Shown piece by piece: positions 1 through 7,062 of a stretch of DNA of 22,047 bases; the stretch's first letter is position 1, and each line of letters begins with the position of its first letter. The notes beneath the pieces are model-generated. The model was not told the origin of the DNA, made no database searches, and was given only the letters and a program-made list of their open reading frames with translations. Source of the DNA: CAYRGE01 sp964423985 (lineage in GTDB: Bacteria > Patescibacteriota > Minisyncoccia > Phycocordibacterales > CAYRGE01); contig CAYRGE010000007.1 in assembly GCA_964423985.1 (NCBI GenBank), positions 1 to 22,047 on the forward strand. The letters run 5' to 3'. Made by a program: the position numbers and the translations under genes.

Positions 1-100
1 AACTACACTTGCTCGTAGGAGCATTAAAACATCTCTTGCAAAAGAACACAGTGGTCAGTAAATACATAGCTTAATATATGTCCACCATTGTGAACTCTAG

Positions 101-200
101 ATTACTTCGTCGTTCCGCTACCGCTACACTCCTCGCAAAGACGTAGGATGGATAGTTATTTATGAAGAGAATGTATTCCCGCTACACTTCTCGCAAAGAC
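101..200. repeat. Dispersed palindromic repeat, one full and one partial copy
   Basis: Positions 101-142 carry the block ACTTCGTCGTTCCGCTACC followed by GCTACACTCCTCGCAAAGAC. Positions 179-200 repeat only its second half (CCGCTACACTTCTCGCAAAG). The same block recurs at 1314-1357 (inverted), 8624-8704 and 10581-10680, always between genes. It lies directly downstream of parB and could act as its 3' structure. The rest of 1-211 holds no gene. Confidence 0.8.
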
Positions 201-211
201 GGGGACAAATA

Positions 212-1222
212 TTAAATTGTGAAGTTTTTAATGTTGTACATTTCCAGATTTTCTTGTTCTTCTTTTTTTTGTTGCTCTAGCATCTTTTCTTTTTTCTCTA
301 CTTCTAATTCCTCGCTTGATTTTTTTTCATCATTCGTATTACTTATTTCTTCTTCCTCGTTTATATCTTCTAAATAAATTTCTTCTTGTTTGTTTTGCTG
401 TTTACTGATGTGTTCTAAAAGTTGCTTCAAATCATCCTCAGAAGAGAAGTCTATTGTGATTTTTCCACCAATCTCACGAGACTCAATTTGCACTCTCGTT
501 CCTAGTTTCTTTGTAAGATTCTTTTCCATCTCTAAGATTTCAGAACTAAAGACATTTTCTTTTTTCCTTATTTTATCTTGTGCAATTCTTCTTGCAATAC
601 CTTCCGCATCGCGAACAGTAAGTTTCTTTAATAAAATCTCCTCAAACAAAGTGTCCTGCTCTTCTTTTCTGTCACATAACATCATTAAAGGACGAGTATG
701 CCCTTCTGTTATTTTACCTTCAGCAAGAGCTGTTTGAATTACTTTAGGAAGCGAAAGTAGTCGCAAGCTATTTGAAATATATTCACGACTTTTATTTACT
801 TTTTTAGCAACTTGTATGTGTTTAAAATTAAAATCCTTAACAAGTTTATTGAATGCTAGCGCTCGGTCAATGGGGTTTAGGTCTTCTCGTTGTATATTTT
901 CAACTATGGCAATTTCAAGTTTCACTCGTTCACTATCTTCTACGCTTCTAATAACAACTGGGACTTGACCAACTTCTGCAATCCTTGATGCACGCAACCT
1001 TCTCTCTCCAGCGATTAATTCATATTCAACAACAATTCCACCATCAGCTTTTTCTACTTCATGACGGGTTACCACAAGTGGTTGAAGAATGCCATATTGT
1101 CTTATTGATTCTGCAAGATCACGCAATTTATCTTCATCAAAAGTTCGCCTAGGTTGGTACGGATTAGGGCGAACTCGTCCTGTGTCTATCCAAAAAATTG
1201 AATTATTATCTTGTGGTTGCAT
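212..1222 (-). CDS. parB: ParB/Spo0J-family chromosome partition protein
   Basis: This 336-aa protein is a ParB-type CTP-dependent DNA clamp, which in the family loads at parS sites and works with the ParA ATPase in segregating replicated origins. The N-terminal ParB domain (about residues 8-115) has the CTP-binding motif GERRLRA at 72-78 and ENIQRE at 108-113. A helix-turn-helix follows at about 130-155 (HIQVAKKVNKSREYISNSLR). The C-terminal quarter is highly charged and Glu/Lys-rich, probably coiled coil, and does not clearly resemble the usual dimerisation domain. The ATG at 1222 fits the family's N-terminus; no Shine-Dalgarno precedes it. It is divergent from miaA and has its own promoter. 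No parA lies beside it and I saw no parS-like 16-mer, so parA must be elsewhere. The related plasmid-type or Noc paralogues cannot be excluded. Confidence 0.93.
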   Translation of the reverse strand: MQPQDNNSIFWIDTGRVRPNPYQPRRTFDEDKLRDLAESIRQYGILQPLVVTRHEVEKADGGIVVEYELIAGERRLRASRIAEVGQVPVVIRSVEDSERVKLEIAIVENIQREDLNPIDRALAFNKLVKDFNFKHIQVAKKVNKSREYISNSLRLLSLPKVIQTALAEGKITEGHTRPLMMLCDRKEEQDTLFEEILLKKLTVRDAEGIARRIAQDKIRKKENVFSSEILEMEKNLTKKLGTRVQIESREIGGKITIDFSSEDDLKQLLEHISKQQNKQEEIYLEDINEEEEISNTNDEKKSSEELEVEKKEKMLEQQKKEEQENLEMYNIKNFTI

Positions 1223-1267
1223 TTTTATTTTTACTAAGTTATTTTTAAATATATATAATTACATATT

Positions 1268-1295
1268 ATTGTATCACGATATAAAGCGACATCAA
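1268..1295 (-). promoter_or_regulatory. Predicted parB promoter (extended -10)
   Basis: Reading the minus strand, TTGATG (1295-1290) is followed after 16 nt by TACAAT (1273-1268), preceded by TGA as an extended -10. The transcript would start about 40 nt before the parB ATG. Sigma70-type by comparison with consensus; not tested. Confidence 0.5.
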
Positions 1296-1313
1296 ATTTA
1301 TCAAACAACAACA

Positions 1314-1357
1314 TCTTTGCGAGGAGTAAAATGAGATGAAACGACGAAGCAATCCAG
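1314..1357 (-). repeat. Dispersed palindromic repeat, inverted copy between parB and miaA
   Basis: TTTGCGAGGAGT...ACGACGAAGCAATCCAG is the reverse complement of the family block seen at 101-142 and 10631-10680. It sits in the 296-bp divergent parB/miaA gap, upstream of the parB promoter. Its middle (AAAATGAGATGAA) is diverged from the other copies. Confidence 0.75.
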
Positions 1358-1518
1358 TAATCGTGATAATATAACAGTATGGTAGAGTGTTTAAAAAAGT
1401 AATTATTAGTATTGTTTTATTTTTTGTTTATTTAATAAAAACTAGAATTATGCAGCTTTTGTCTAAAAAATATTGACTACACACAACACCACCCTAAGTT
1501 TCTTATATTTTAAAAATA

Positions 1519-2433
1519 ATGCAAAAACCAAAACTGTTAATCGTACTAGGGCCAACATCTGCTGGTAAAAGCGATTTGGCGGTTATGTTGGCAAAAGAAT
1601 TTAATGGCGAAATTATATCTGCTGACTCACGACAAGTTTACAAAGGGCTTGATATAGGATCTGGTAAAATCACAAAAACAGAGATGCGAAATGTGCCACA
1701 TTATTTATTAAGTGTAACTAGCCCAAAGAAACAATTTTCTGTTGCATTGTTTAAAAAGAAAGCTGAAAGAGCGATTGTGGATATATTAAGGCGAAATAAG
1801 CTACCAATAATATGCGGTGGTACTGGTTTCTACATTCAAGCACTTGTAGGTAATGTTACCCTACCAGAAGTGCCTGTTAATAAAAACTTGCGAAAAGATT
1901 TAGCAAAAAAAGAAACCTCTGAGCTTTTTAATATTCTTAAAAAAATAGACTCCACAAGAGCAGAAAACATTGATTGCCATAATCCACGACGAATTATTAG
2001 GGCAATAGAGATTGCAAGATATCTTGGGTATGTGCCAGCCATAGATAAAAACACGCCTACAAAATACGACACATTATTTATTGGACTTGATATACCAAGC
2101 GATAAATTAAAAGAGCGAATAAAAACACGCCTACAAAAAAGAATGCGTACGGGGATGTTGTCAGAGGCGGTGTGTTTGCACAAGCAAGGATTGTCATATA
2201 AACGAATGGAAGAATTAGGTCTTGAGTATAGACATCTTGCAATTTTTCTAAAAGGAGGTACTACAAAAAAAGAAATGATTGAACAATTAAATACAAAGAT
2301 TTGGCATTATGCAAAACGACAACGAACTTGGTTTAAGAGAAATAAGCAAACTCACTGGTTTAACCCTCTTAAAAAAACTGATATTAAAAAGGTCAGATTA
2401 TTAGTAAAAAAATTTATATCTTCGGAGCAATAG
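1519..2433 (+). CDS. miaA: tRNA dimethylallyltransferase
   Basis: MiaA transfers a dimethylallyl group to N6 of A37 in tRNAs that read UNN codons, the first step of i6A/ms2i6A formation. The 304-aa protein has the P-loop GPTSAGKS (11-18), then the substrate-binding SADSRQVYKGLDIG segment, PHYLLS, GGTGFYIQAL, and the C-terminal region with LGLEYRHLA and a basic tail. Length matches the usual 300-315 aa. The ATG at 1519 places the P-loop at the normal distance; it has no Shine-Dalgarno. It is monocistronic, divergent from parB and convergent with the tRNA-Trp/rpmG unit. tRNA-Tyr and tRNA-Trp, both encoded here, are typical MiaA substrates and both have A37-compatible loops (CTGTAAA, CTCCAAA). 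A 20-bp direct repeat lies inside the gene. I see no promoter with a good -10. Confidence 0.97.
   Translation: MQKPKLLIVLGPTSAGKSDLAVMLAKEFNGEIISADSRQVYKGLDIGSGKITKTEMRNVPHYLLSVTSPKKQFSVALFKKKAERAIVDILRRNKLPIICGGTGFYIQALVGNVTLPEVPVNKNLRKDLAKKETSELFNILKKIDSTRAENIDCHNPRRIIRAIEIARYLGYVPAIDKNTPTKYDTLFIGLDIPSDKLKERIKTRLQKRMRTGMLSEAVCLHKQGLSYKRMEELGLEYRHLAIFLKGGTTKKEMIEQLNTKIWHYAKRQRTWFKRNKQTHWFNPLKKTDIKKVRLLVKKFISSEQ
2045..2138 (+). repeat. 20-bp perfect direct repeat inside miaA
   Basis: ATAAAAACACGCCTACAAAA occurs at 2045-2064 and again at 2119-2138, 74 bp apart. Because 74 is not a multiple of three, the two copies are read in different frames (KNTPTK versus IKTRLQK). The second copy lies in the conserved MiaA helix. 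Confidence 0.9.
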
Positions 2434-2614
2434 ATTTAAAAAATGTTATTTAAAAACAATATTAATTGTTGGCATAGTTTTTATTTATGGTGCTTGAAAA
2501 AAATCCAAAACACCTAGTTTATCTATTAGGCTTTTCTGTGTATTTATAATAATTTTAAAAGTAATTTAATTAGTTTCTTAACAACACAAAAAATACCTCG
2601 CTCTCTAAAATTTG

Positions 2615-2686
2615 CGGGTCCACCAGGACTTGAACCTGGAACGACGGTTTTGGAGACCGTTGTTTTACCAATTAAACTATGGACCC
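2615..2686 (-). tRNA. trnW: tRNA-Trp (anticodon CCA)
   Basis: The minus strand folds as a complete 72-nt cloverleaf. The acceptor is GGGTCCA/TGGACCC (7 bp), the D arm GTTT/AAAC with an AATTGGTA loop, the anticodon stem ACGGT/ACCGT around loop CTCCAAA (anticodon CCA), and the T arm CCAGG/CCTGG around TTCAAGT. The discriminator is G, the usual tryptophan identity base. CCA is not encoded: CAAA follows. It lies downstream of rpmG on the same strand with no clear promoter of its own, so it is probably cotranscribed. It would read UGG only, consistent with no TGA being used as sense here. Confidence 0.97.
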
Positions 2687-2688
2687 TG

Positions 2689-2764
2689 AACACAAATATT
2701 GTGTTATTTAGAAATACGGCAACTATGGTATTTCTAGTATGTGGTTTTTTTAAAAAAATCCACC
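2689..2764 (-). other. Three successive hairpins between rpmG and tRNA-Trp
   Basis: In the 103-bp spacer I see three inverted repeats. They are AACACAA/TTGTGTT (2689-2705, 3-nt loop), TAGAAATAC/GTATTTCTA (2709-2736, 10-nt loop), and GTGG plus a run of T paired with a run of A plus CCAC (2741-2764). The first abuts the mature 5' end of the tRNA. They may guide processing of the tRNA from the rpmG transcript or partly terminate it. The structures are seen; the function is inferred. Confidence 0.6.
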
Positions 2765-2789
2765 CAACTCCATACAGAAAAACAGAAAA

Positions 2790-2948
2790 CTATTTCTTTG
2801 CTTCTTTGTGTGTAATATGTTGTTTACACCATTTGCAGTATTTCTTAAGCTCAATTTTTCTTTGAACTTGCTTTCTGTTTCTACTAGTCCAGTAGTTAGT
2901 TCGCTTGCAGTCCTTGCATACTAATTTTATCAGATGATCTTGTGACAT
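2790..2948 (-). CDS. rpmG: 50S ribosomal protein L33
   Basis: A 52-aa protein beginning MSQDHLIKLVCKDCKRTNYW, a component of the large ribosomal subunit near the E site. Four cysteines form two CxxC pairs (CKDC at 11-14, CKWC at 38-41), the zinc-binding form of L33. RNRKQVQRKIELKKYC before the second pair is typical of the family, as is the length of about 50 residues. Many bacterial L33 proteins lack the cysteines, so this is the C+ type. The ATG at 2948 is preceded by an A-rich stretch and no Shine-Dalgarno. A promoter lies at 2992-3019. It is followed on the same strand by tRNA-Trp, echoing the widespread rpmG-trnW-secE-nusG arrangement, but secE and nusG are absent here. Confidence 0.95.
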   Translation of the reverse strand: MSQDHLIKLVCKDCKRTNYWTSRNRKQVQRKIELKKYCKWCKQHITHKEAKK

Positions 2949-2991
2949 ATTTTTTCTATAAAATCTAAATTAACACCACTTAACATTTGTT

Positions 2992-3019
2992 ATCATACCA
3001 AACTAAAGCATATTTTCAA
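2992..3019 (-). promoter_or_regulatory. Predicted rpmG/tRNA-Trp promoter
   Basis: On the minus strand TTGAAA (3019-3014), a 16-nt spacer and TATGAT (2997-2992) match a sigma70 promoter. The start would lie about 35-40 nt upstream of the rpmG ATG. Confidence 0.6.
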
Positions 3020-3061
3020 AGTTTTTAACCACAACGATGACAAAGCATCACAAAATCCTTG

Positions 3062-3088
3062 ATTATTTTAATTAAAAATTAAAATAAT
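3062..3088 (-). terminator. AT-only hairpin downstream of the serpin gene
   Basis: ATTATTTTAATT and AATTAAAATAAT form a perfect 12-bp stem with a 3-nt loop. It lies 60 bp past the serpin stop and before the rpmG promoter. With no G-C pairs and no long U-run, it is only a plausible terminator or RNA-stabilising structure. Confidence 0.4.
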
Positions 3089-3149
3089 TTATACAACAAC
3101 TACTCCATAAAAAGAACATAACCACTCTTATATGTCTTTTAACAAAAAA

Positions 3150-4430
3150 CTATTTTATAGGATTGCTTATTTTCCCCATAAATAAAATTTTTCCAGTTCT
3201 TGTTTCTTGTATCAAGAACAAAAACGGGCGATCGGCACGAAAAACTACTGGCATTGCTACGCTTGTTACTCCAATTGAAACACCCGTAGCCGCCGCTGCT
3301 TCAGTCCCCTCTTCGTTTACTTCAACAAAAGACTGATGTATTACTGCTTGAATAAAGAGGTTTTGTGTTCCATCTATTCCAGAAAAATCTGCTGTTCTGT
3401 GGGTGAAAGCTGACGGCATTCCCATTGCTTTTAATTTATTATTTAATAGATATCTGTTATTAAGCGAAAATTTTGGTAAATAAATATCTACTTGTTGTTT
3501 TTTAAGAATACTCTTCCAGCGGCTTAGGCTCTCTGTCGTTAGGGATTTTTCTAAGTCTTTTATATCATTATTGTATTTTGGAAGTAACACCAACATAGAT
3601 ATTTCCTCTCCTTCGTATGGAATCTCAAGAATTTGTAGTTCTTCTGTCTCTGCATATTTAAATAATACCTCACTTCCCCTCTTGCTCATCATTGGCACTT
3701 TTACTTTTTTATTACCACCAACACTAAAATACTCTTCTTTAGTATTATCTTTTTCAAATTGATTAGCCCAATCTCCTTTAAAATAAATTGCATTAGTTAA
3801 AACTAGACGCGTTAAGGCATTTAGTGTTCCTTCTGGAAATAAGTTTTTAATCTTATTATTTGTTTCTTGTTCAACCCAGCTGTTTATTTTTTTTCTAGAC
3901 TCTTCTGTTGCCCCAACAAAATCTACACTAACAGCCTTGCCACCATAATATTTACTCACCACATCTTTAAATTCATCTAAAAACTGGTAGTCTTTTTGCA
4001 TCCATAATGCATTGGCTGTTTGTAGTTTATGTTTTGTGTCTTCTCTATTTAATCTGCTGGAAATCACCTGCATTGCTAGTCTGCGAATTGCATCGTCTTT
4101 TTGAAAGTTAAATACCGACCTAATTTCATTTGCCGTATCTCCACGCGCGCCTTCATATACCATCGCCATTGCTGTAGAGATGCTGTATGGTGAGAAAAAG
4201 ATATTTTCTCGTGGGTTTTCATTGCTCAAAATAGAATGGAACTCTAATGCAAACTTATTGTTAGCATTTACTATATTATTTATATCCTCGCTAGCAATAA
4301 CCGTGTCGTCTTTTGTGTCATCAATGACTATTGGATCATTTATTTTTGTCTTGTCATTGTTAAAAATAAAAACACCCACAACAACAAGGACAACCAACAA
4401 TGCACCTAATATTAAATTTTTCTTGCTCAT
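3150..4430 (-). CDS. Membrane-anchored serpin (serine protease inhibitor)
   Basis: The 426-aa protein has a hydrophobic N-terminal segment at about residues 5-23, with no lipobox Cys, then a short polar linker and a full serpin fold (about 55-426). Serpin landmarks seen are FFSPYSISTAMAMVYEGARG, NAIYFKGDWANQFE, the DIYLPKFSL strand and the C-terminal FRADRPFLFLI and FMGKISNP. The reactive loop begins EEGTEAAAATG, the small-residue hinge of inhibitory serpins. Counting from the hinge to FRADRPF gives the same spacing as alpha1-antitrypsin, putting P1-P1' at Thr-Ser in VTSVAMP. The predicted topology exposes the inhibitor outside the cell. By family knowledge it would trap serine (or cysteine) proteases covalently. 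Monocistronic, ATG at 4430, no Shine-Dalgarno. Confidence in the family is very high; the target protease is unknown. Confidence 0.96.
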   Translation of the reverse strand: MSKKNLILGALLVVLVVVGVFIFNNDKTKINDPIVIDDTKDDTVIASEDINNIVNANNKFALEFHSILSNENPRENIFFSPYSISTAMAMVYEGARGDTANEIRSVFNFQKDDAIRRLAMQVISSRLNREDTKHKLQTANALWMQKDYQFLDEFKDVVSKYYGGKAVSVDFVGATEESRKKINSWVEQETNNKIKNLFPEGTLNALTRLVLTNAIYFKGDWANQFEKDNTKEEYFSVGGNKKVKVPMMSKRGSEVLFKYAETEELQILEIPYEGEEISMLVLLPKYNNDIKDLEKSLTTESLSRWKSILKKQQVDIYLPKFSLNNRYLLNNKLKAMGMPSAFTHRTADFSGIDGTQNLFIQAVIHQSFVEVNEEGTEAAAATGVSIGVTSVAMPVVFRADRPFLFLIQETRTGKILFMGKISNPIK

Positions 4431-4546
4431 AATTTTGTTGATTATTTATAATAAATTACCTTAATTTAATAATATTTTTTAAAAAACATACAAACAGCTA
4501 CTAGCAAAAAATATTATATAGATTTTACTAAATAATTAATATCTCC

Positions 4547-4574
4547 ATTATATCAAGCCCCTTCCTGTTTTCAA
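4547..4574 (-). promoter_or_regulatory. Predicted serpin promoter (extended -10)
   Basis: On the minus strand TTGAAA (4574-4569), 16 nt, then TATAAT (4552-4547) with an upstream TGA extended -10. It leaves a leader of roughly 110 nt before the serpin ATG. A second TATAAT at 4513-4518 lacks a good -35. Confidence 0.6.
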
Positions 4575-4886
4575 GATACTTAATATTATCTGGTGTTGAA
4601 AAATTAAAAAATAATTTATAGAGAAAAGCGAGCCCTTCACTATAATTTGTGTCTGGTTTTTGGGGGACAGCTCAAACCGCGTGGCTTGAGTTCAAAAAAT
4701 ATTTTTCGGTCTTATTTATCAGACAGGCTTTTGTTTTTTTCTTATAAATTTGATTTTTCGTTTTTAAAAATGGAATAGAGGATTACAGTTTTCGTTTTTA
4801 AAAATGGAATAGAGGATTACAGGGTGATTGCCCTGAGTCCAAAATACCTTATTTATGAACTTATTTTTTTAAGCAAATGCAAACAT
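4575..4886. repeat. Gene-free spacer with a tandem 34-bp duplication and a hairpin
   Basis: No gene is seen between the serpin promoter and the methyltransferase stop. Positions 4755-4788 and 4789-4822 are two adjacent identical 34-bp units, beginning TTTTCGTTTTTAAAAATGG and ending AGAGGATTACAG. At 4671-4690 CTCAAACC and GGCTTGAG flank GCGT, a hairpin with one mismatch that is the only GC-rich patch in the gap. It could end methyltransferase transcripts, though no U-run follows it directly. Confidence 0.75.
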
Positions 4887-6116
4887 TTATTGTTGTGCAG
4901 GAATCATTTCTTCTACTTCAGCCTCTACTTCTCCATTCAACATTTTTATAATAGTATCACCAATATGATAGCCAAGATTTACAGGGACAGCATTACCAAT
5001 TTGTTTGTACTGTTGAGATATTGAGCCTGAAAACTTCCAACTATCTGGAAATGTTTGTATTCTTGCATATTCACGAACTGTTAGTGGCCTGGTTTCTTCT
5101 GGATGACATCGTTCAGTTTGTTTTTGAGCAGGGCTACAAGTTAAAGTAAGTGATGGTTCGTCCCAAGAAAGTCGTCTAGCCATTCCTGTTTTTCCACCAC
5201 CCATATAAAAACTTGCACCCATATATTCTTTCTGTAGCTTTTCTGGTAATTCTCTCCAATATCCACCAGGTGGAATGAGTTCTAAAATTTTTCTCTTCTT
5301 TTCTGGGTATTGTTGGCCTTCAGATTTTGGACATTTGTATAGTGCTTCTAGAAGTGGAATTATATAATCTTTTTCTTTTGGAAAAGCTATAGGAATATCT
5401 AAATCATTTCGTACTCCGATAATTATTAAACGTTCCCGTTTTTGTGATACATCTAAATATTGCGATCTAAGAACTTTGTATTTTACTCTATAGCCTAATT
5501 CCTCCAAAACAGAAACCATTGTTTTGAGTGTTTTTCCACCGTCATGCCTAAGTAAACCTTTAACATTTTCTCCAATAGCAATTTTTGGTTTAACTTCTTT
5601 TACACATCTAGCAAATTCAAAAAATAAGGTACCTCGGATATCTTCAAAACCCATTTTTTTACCAGCGTAGGAAAAGGTCTGGCAAGGAAAACCACCTTGA
5701 ACTATGTCTGCTTGCCCTTCTTCAAATTTTAAATTTCTAACGTCATCTTCAATTACATTCCAATCCGGTCGGTTTATTCGTAAAGTCTCACAGGCATATT
5801 TATCATATTCATTTAATAAAACGTGCTCAATGCCTGCATTTTCCATACCTATTGCAGTTCCACCTGCACCAGCAAATAATTCAATAGCTGTATAGGGTGA
5901 TTTTTTCTTGTTTTTTAAAATTTTAAATTTTTTTACCTTACTACCAGATTTATTTTGGATTCTTTTAATTTCATCTAATAAAAAAATTCTTGCATTTCTT
6001 TCATTTCTAAATGATTTAATTAAACCTGATTTGTCCCAGCGTCTAATTGTGTCAATAGAAATATTTAAAAGATTGGCAGCTTCACCAGCTGTAAAATATT
6101 TTTGTTTAATTTGCAT
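4887..6116 (-). CDS. Type II DNA (cytosine-5) methyltransferase with N-terminal HTH
   Basis: This 409-aa enzyme should methylate cytosine C5 in the site cut by its partner endonuclease. Residues 5-50 form a MerR/excisionase-like helix-turn-helix (YFTAGEAANLLNISIDTIRRWDKSG, split by position). The catalytic domain follows: motif I FAGAGG (81-86), motif IV with GFPCQ and catalytic Cys145, motif VI ENV (183-185), motif VIII QKRER (225-229), a target-recognition region, motif IX RPLTVREYARIQTFPD and motif X QIGNAVPVNLG. I chose the ATG at 6116. The upstream TTG at 6164 would add 16 hydrophobic residues with no family match. It is downstream of the endonuclease gene, 65 nt away, on the same strand. 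HTH domains on m5C methyltransferases such as M.SsoII and M.EcoRII repress their own operons, so autoregulation is possible. GGNCC or GGWCC specificity is inferred only from the partner. Confidence 0.95.
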   Translation of the reverse strand: MQIKQKYFTAGEAANLLNISIDTIRRWDKSGLIKSFRNERNARIFLLDEIKRIQNKSGSKVKKFKILKNKKKSPYTAIELFAGAGGTAIGMENAGIEHVLLNEYDKYACETLRINRPDWNVIEDDVRNLKFEEGQADIVQGGFPCQTFSYAGKKMGFEDIRGTLFFEFARCVKEVKPKIAIGENVKGLLRHDGGKTLKTMVSVLEELGYRVKYKVLRSQYLDVSQKRERLIIIGVRNDLDIPIAFPKEKDYIIPLLEALYKCPKSEGQQYPEKKRKILELIPPGGYWRELPEKLQKEYMGASFYMGGGKTGMARRLSWDEPSLTLTCSPAQKQTERCHPEETRPLTVREYARIQTFPDSWKFSGSISQQYKQIGNAVPVNLGYHIGDTIIKMLNGEVEAEVEEMIPAQQ

Positions 6117-6181
6117 AAAAATAATGATAAATATCCATCTATCATTACTATAGCAAATAACCAATACCTATGCAAAGGTTA

Positions 6182-6886
6182 TTATGTGGAAAAAGCCATT
6201 CTAAATAGCTCAAAATATTCTTTAGCTTCTTTTTTACTTAGCTTATATTTGTGGTTATCAATAATAACGTGTGGTAATACCTCAAACAATTCCTGAAGTG
6301 CATTTTCCCTCCCTGTTGCTAATGCATAAAAACTTACTCCATCAATAACTCTTATCTTGTCTCGTATAGGTCTGTGTTTTTTAGTTTTATTGTCAGGAGG
6401 TGTAAATGGTTTATTATATTTTTTCTTTCCCTGTGGGATTACTTCAACAAAATAGCCTATATAATCATGATATTCTGGTGTTTTTAGCTTTGATTTAATT
6501 GCGTCATAAATTTCAATTTTATGATTGCCTTTTGTAGTATTAAATTTGTTTTTTACTTCTGCAATTACTTTCATTTCTGGATTAGCAACATCTAAGCCAC
6601 CACCTGTTCCTAAGTCTTCCCATCCATAAATAGAGCCCAGTACTTCTTGATGAAAAACACCAATAGCATTTTGCATAGTTTTTTGTGTTTGCCTTGCTTT
6701 TTCTAGCTCAATCCATTCTTTATAAGAAATTGAGTGTGTTATTCCCTGAAATAAAGCTGAAAATGGATCTACAACATTTTTGTGCAGCTTAATTTGTGCA
6801 TCGTGTTCTGCTGTCTCAATTATTTTAACTACATTAGAAACTGCGGAACATAGATCTTTGTCTGAAATAAATTCTAGATATGACAT
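6182..6886 (-). CDS. Eco47II-like type II restriction endonuclease
   Basis: The 234-aa protein resembles the Eco47II/Sau96I-type endonuclease family, whose members cleave GGNCC or related sites. The probable PD-(D/E)xK core is Asp99 in GLDVAN and Glu110-Val-Lys112 in AEVKNK, followed by the FNTTKG segment typical of the family. The MSYLEFISDKDL start matches the way related proteins begin, so I chose the ATG at 6886. A TTG at 6925 would add 13 residues. A GAG about 10 nt upstream is the nearest thing to a ribosome site. It is the first gene of a two-gene unit with the methyltransferase. Having the endonuclease upstream implies that timing is controlled elsewhere, perhaps by the methyltransferase HTH. 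I recognise the family by motif and context, not by alignment. Confidence 0.85.
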   Translation of the reverse strand: MSYLEFISDKDLCSAVSNVVKIIETAEHDAQIKLHKNVVDPFSALFQGITHSISYKEWIELEKARQTQKTMQNAIGVFHQEVLGSIYGWEDLGTGGGLDVANPEMKVIAEVKNKFNTTKGNHKIEIYDAIKSKLKTPEYHDYIGYFVEVIPQGKKKYNKPFTPPDNKTKKHRPIRDKIRVIDGVSFYALATGRENALQELFEVLPHVIIDNHKYKLSKKEAKEYFELFRMAFST

Positions 6887-6945
6887 ATTTGTTTTCTCAT
6901 TTTTTAGGAAATTTTTGTAATGCAATTTCCCAGTTTTTCATCTTA

Positions 6946-6951
6946 ATTATA
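6946..6951 (-). promoter_or_regulatory. Candidate -10 box of the restriction-modification operon
   Basis: A perfect TATAAT on the minus strand lies 60 nt upstream of the endonuclease ATG. No convincing -35 hexamer is found at 16-18 nt, as would fit an activator-dependent or weak promoter. Confidence 0.45.
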
Positions 6952-6990
6952 AACCTTGCTAACTCCTGAAAACTATTTCATCTAATTGGC

Positions 6991-7033
6991 TATTATCCAA
7001 ACCTTACAATAGTGTTATAAGGTTTGGGTAATA
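6991..7033 (+). promoter_or_regulatory. 16-bp inverted repeat upstream of the R-M operon
   Basis: TATTATCCAAACCTTA (6991-7006) and TAAGGTTTGGGTAATA (7018-7033) pair over 16 positions around an 11-nt loop. The only flaw is one T-G position, which would be a wobble in plus-strand RNA and an A-C mismatch in minus-strand RNA. It lies between tRNA-Tyr and the R-M operon, about 40 bp upstream of the -10. It could be an operator, a tRNA 3' structure or a mobile-element relic. Confidence 0.7.
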
Positions 7034-7062
7034 ATTTGTATGCTATTTAACTTTTTCTATTA

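Noticed and set aside
2650..2865. Plus-strand open frame across the tRNA-Trp region
   Set aside because: It overlaps the tRNA gene and is antisense to rpmG, both far better supported.
6117..6164. Longer methyltransferase start with a hydrophobic N-terminus
   Set aside because: It needs a TTG codon and adds 16 residues unlike any methyltransferase; the ATG directly before the HTH is better.
4887..6886. Novel defence island around the R-M pair
   Set aside because: Only the two R-M genes are present; neighbours on both sides are the serpin and tRNA-Tyr, with no further defence gene.
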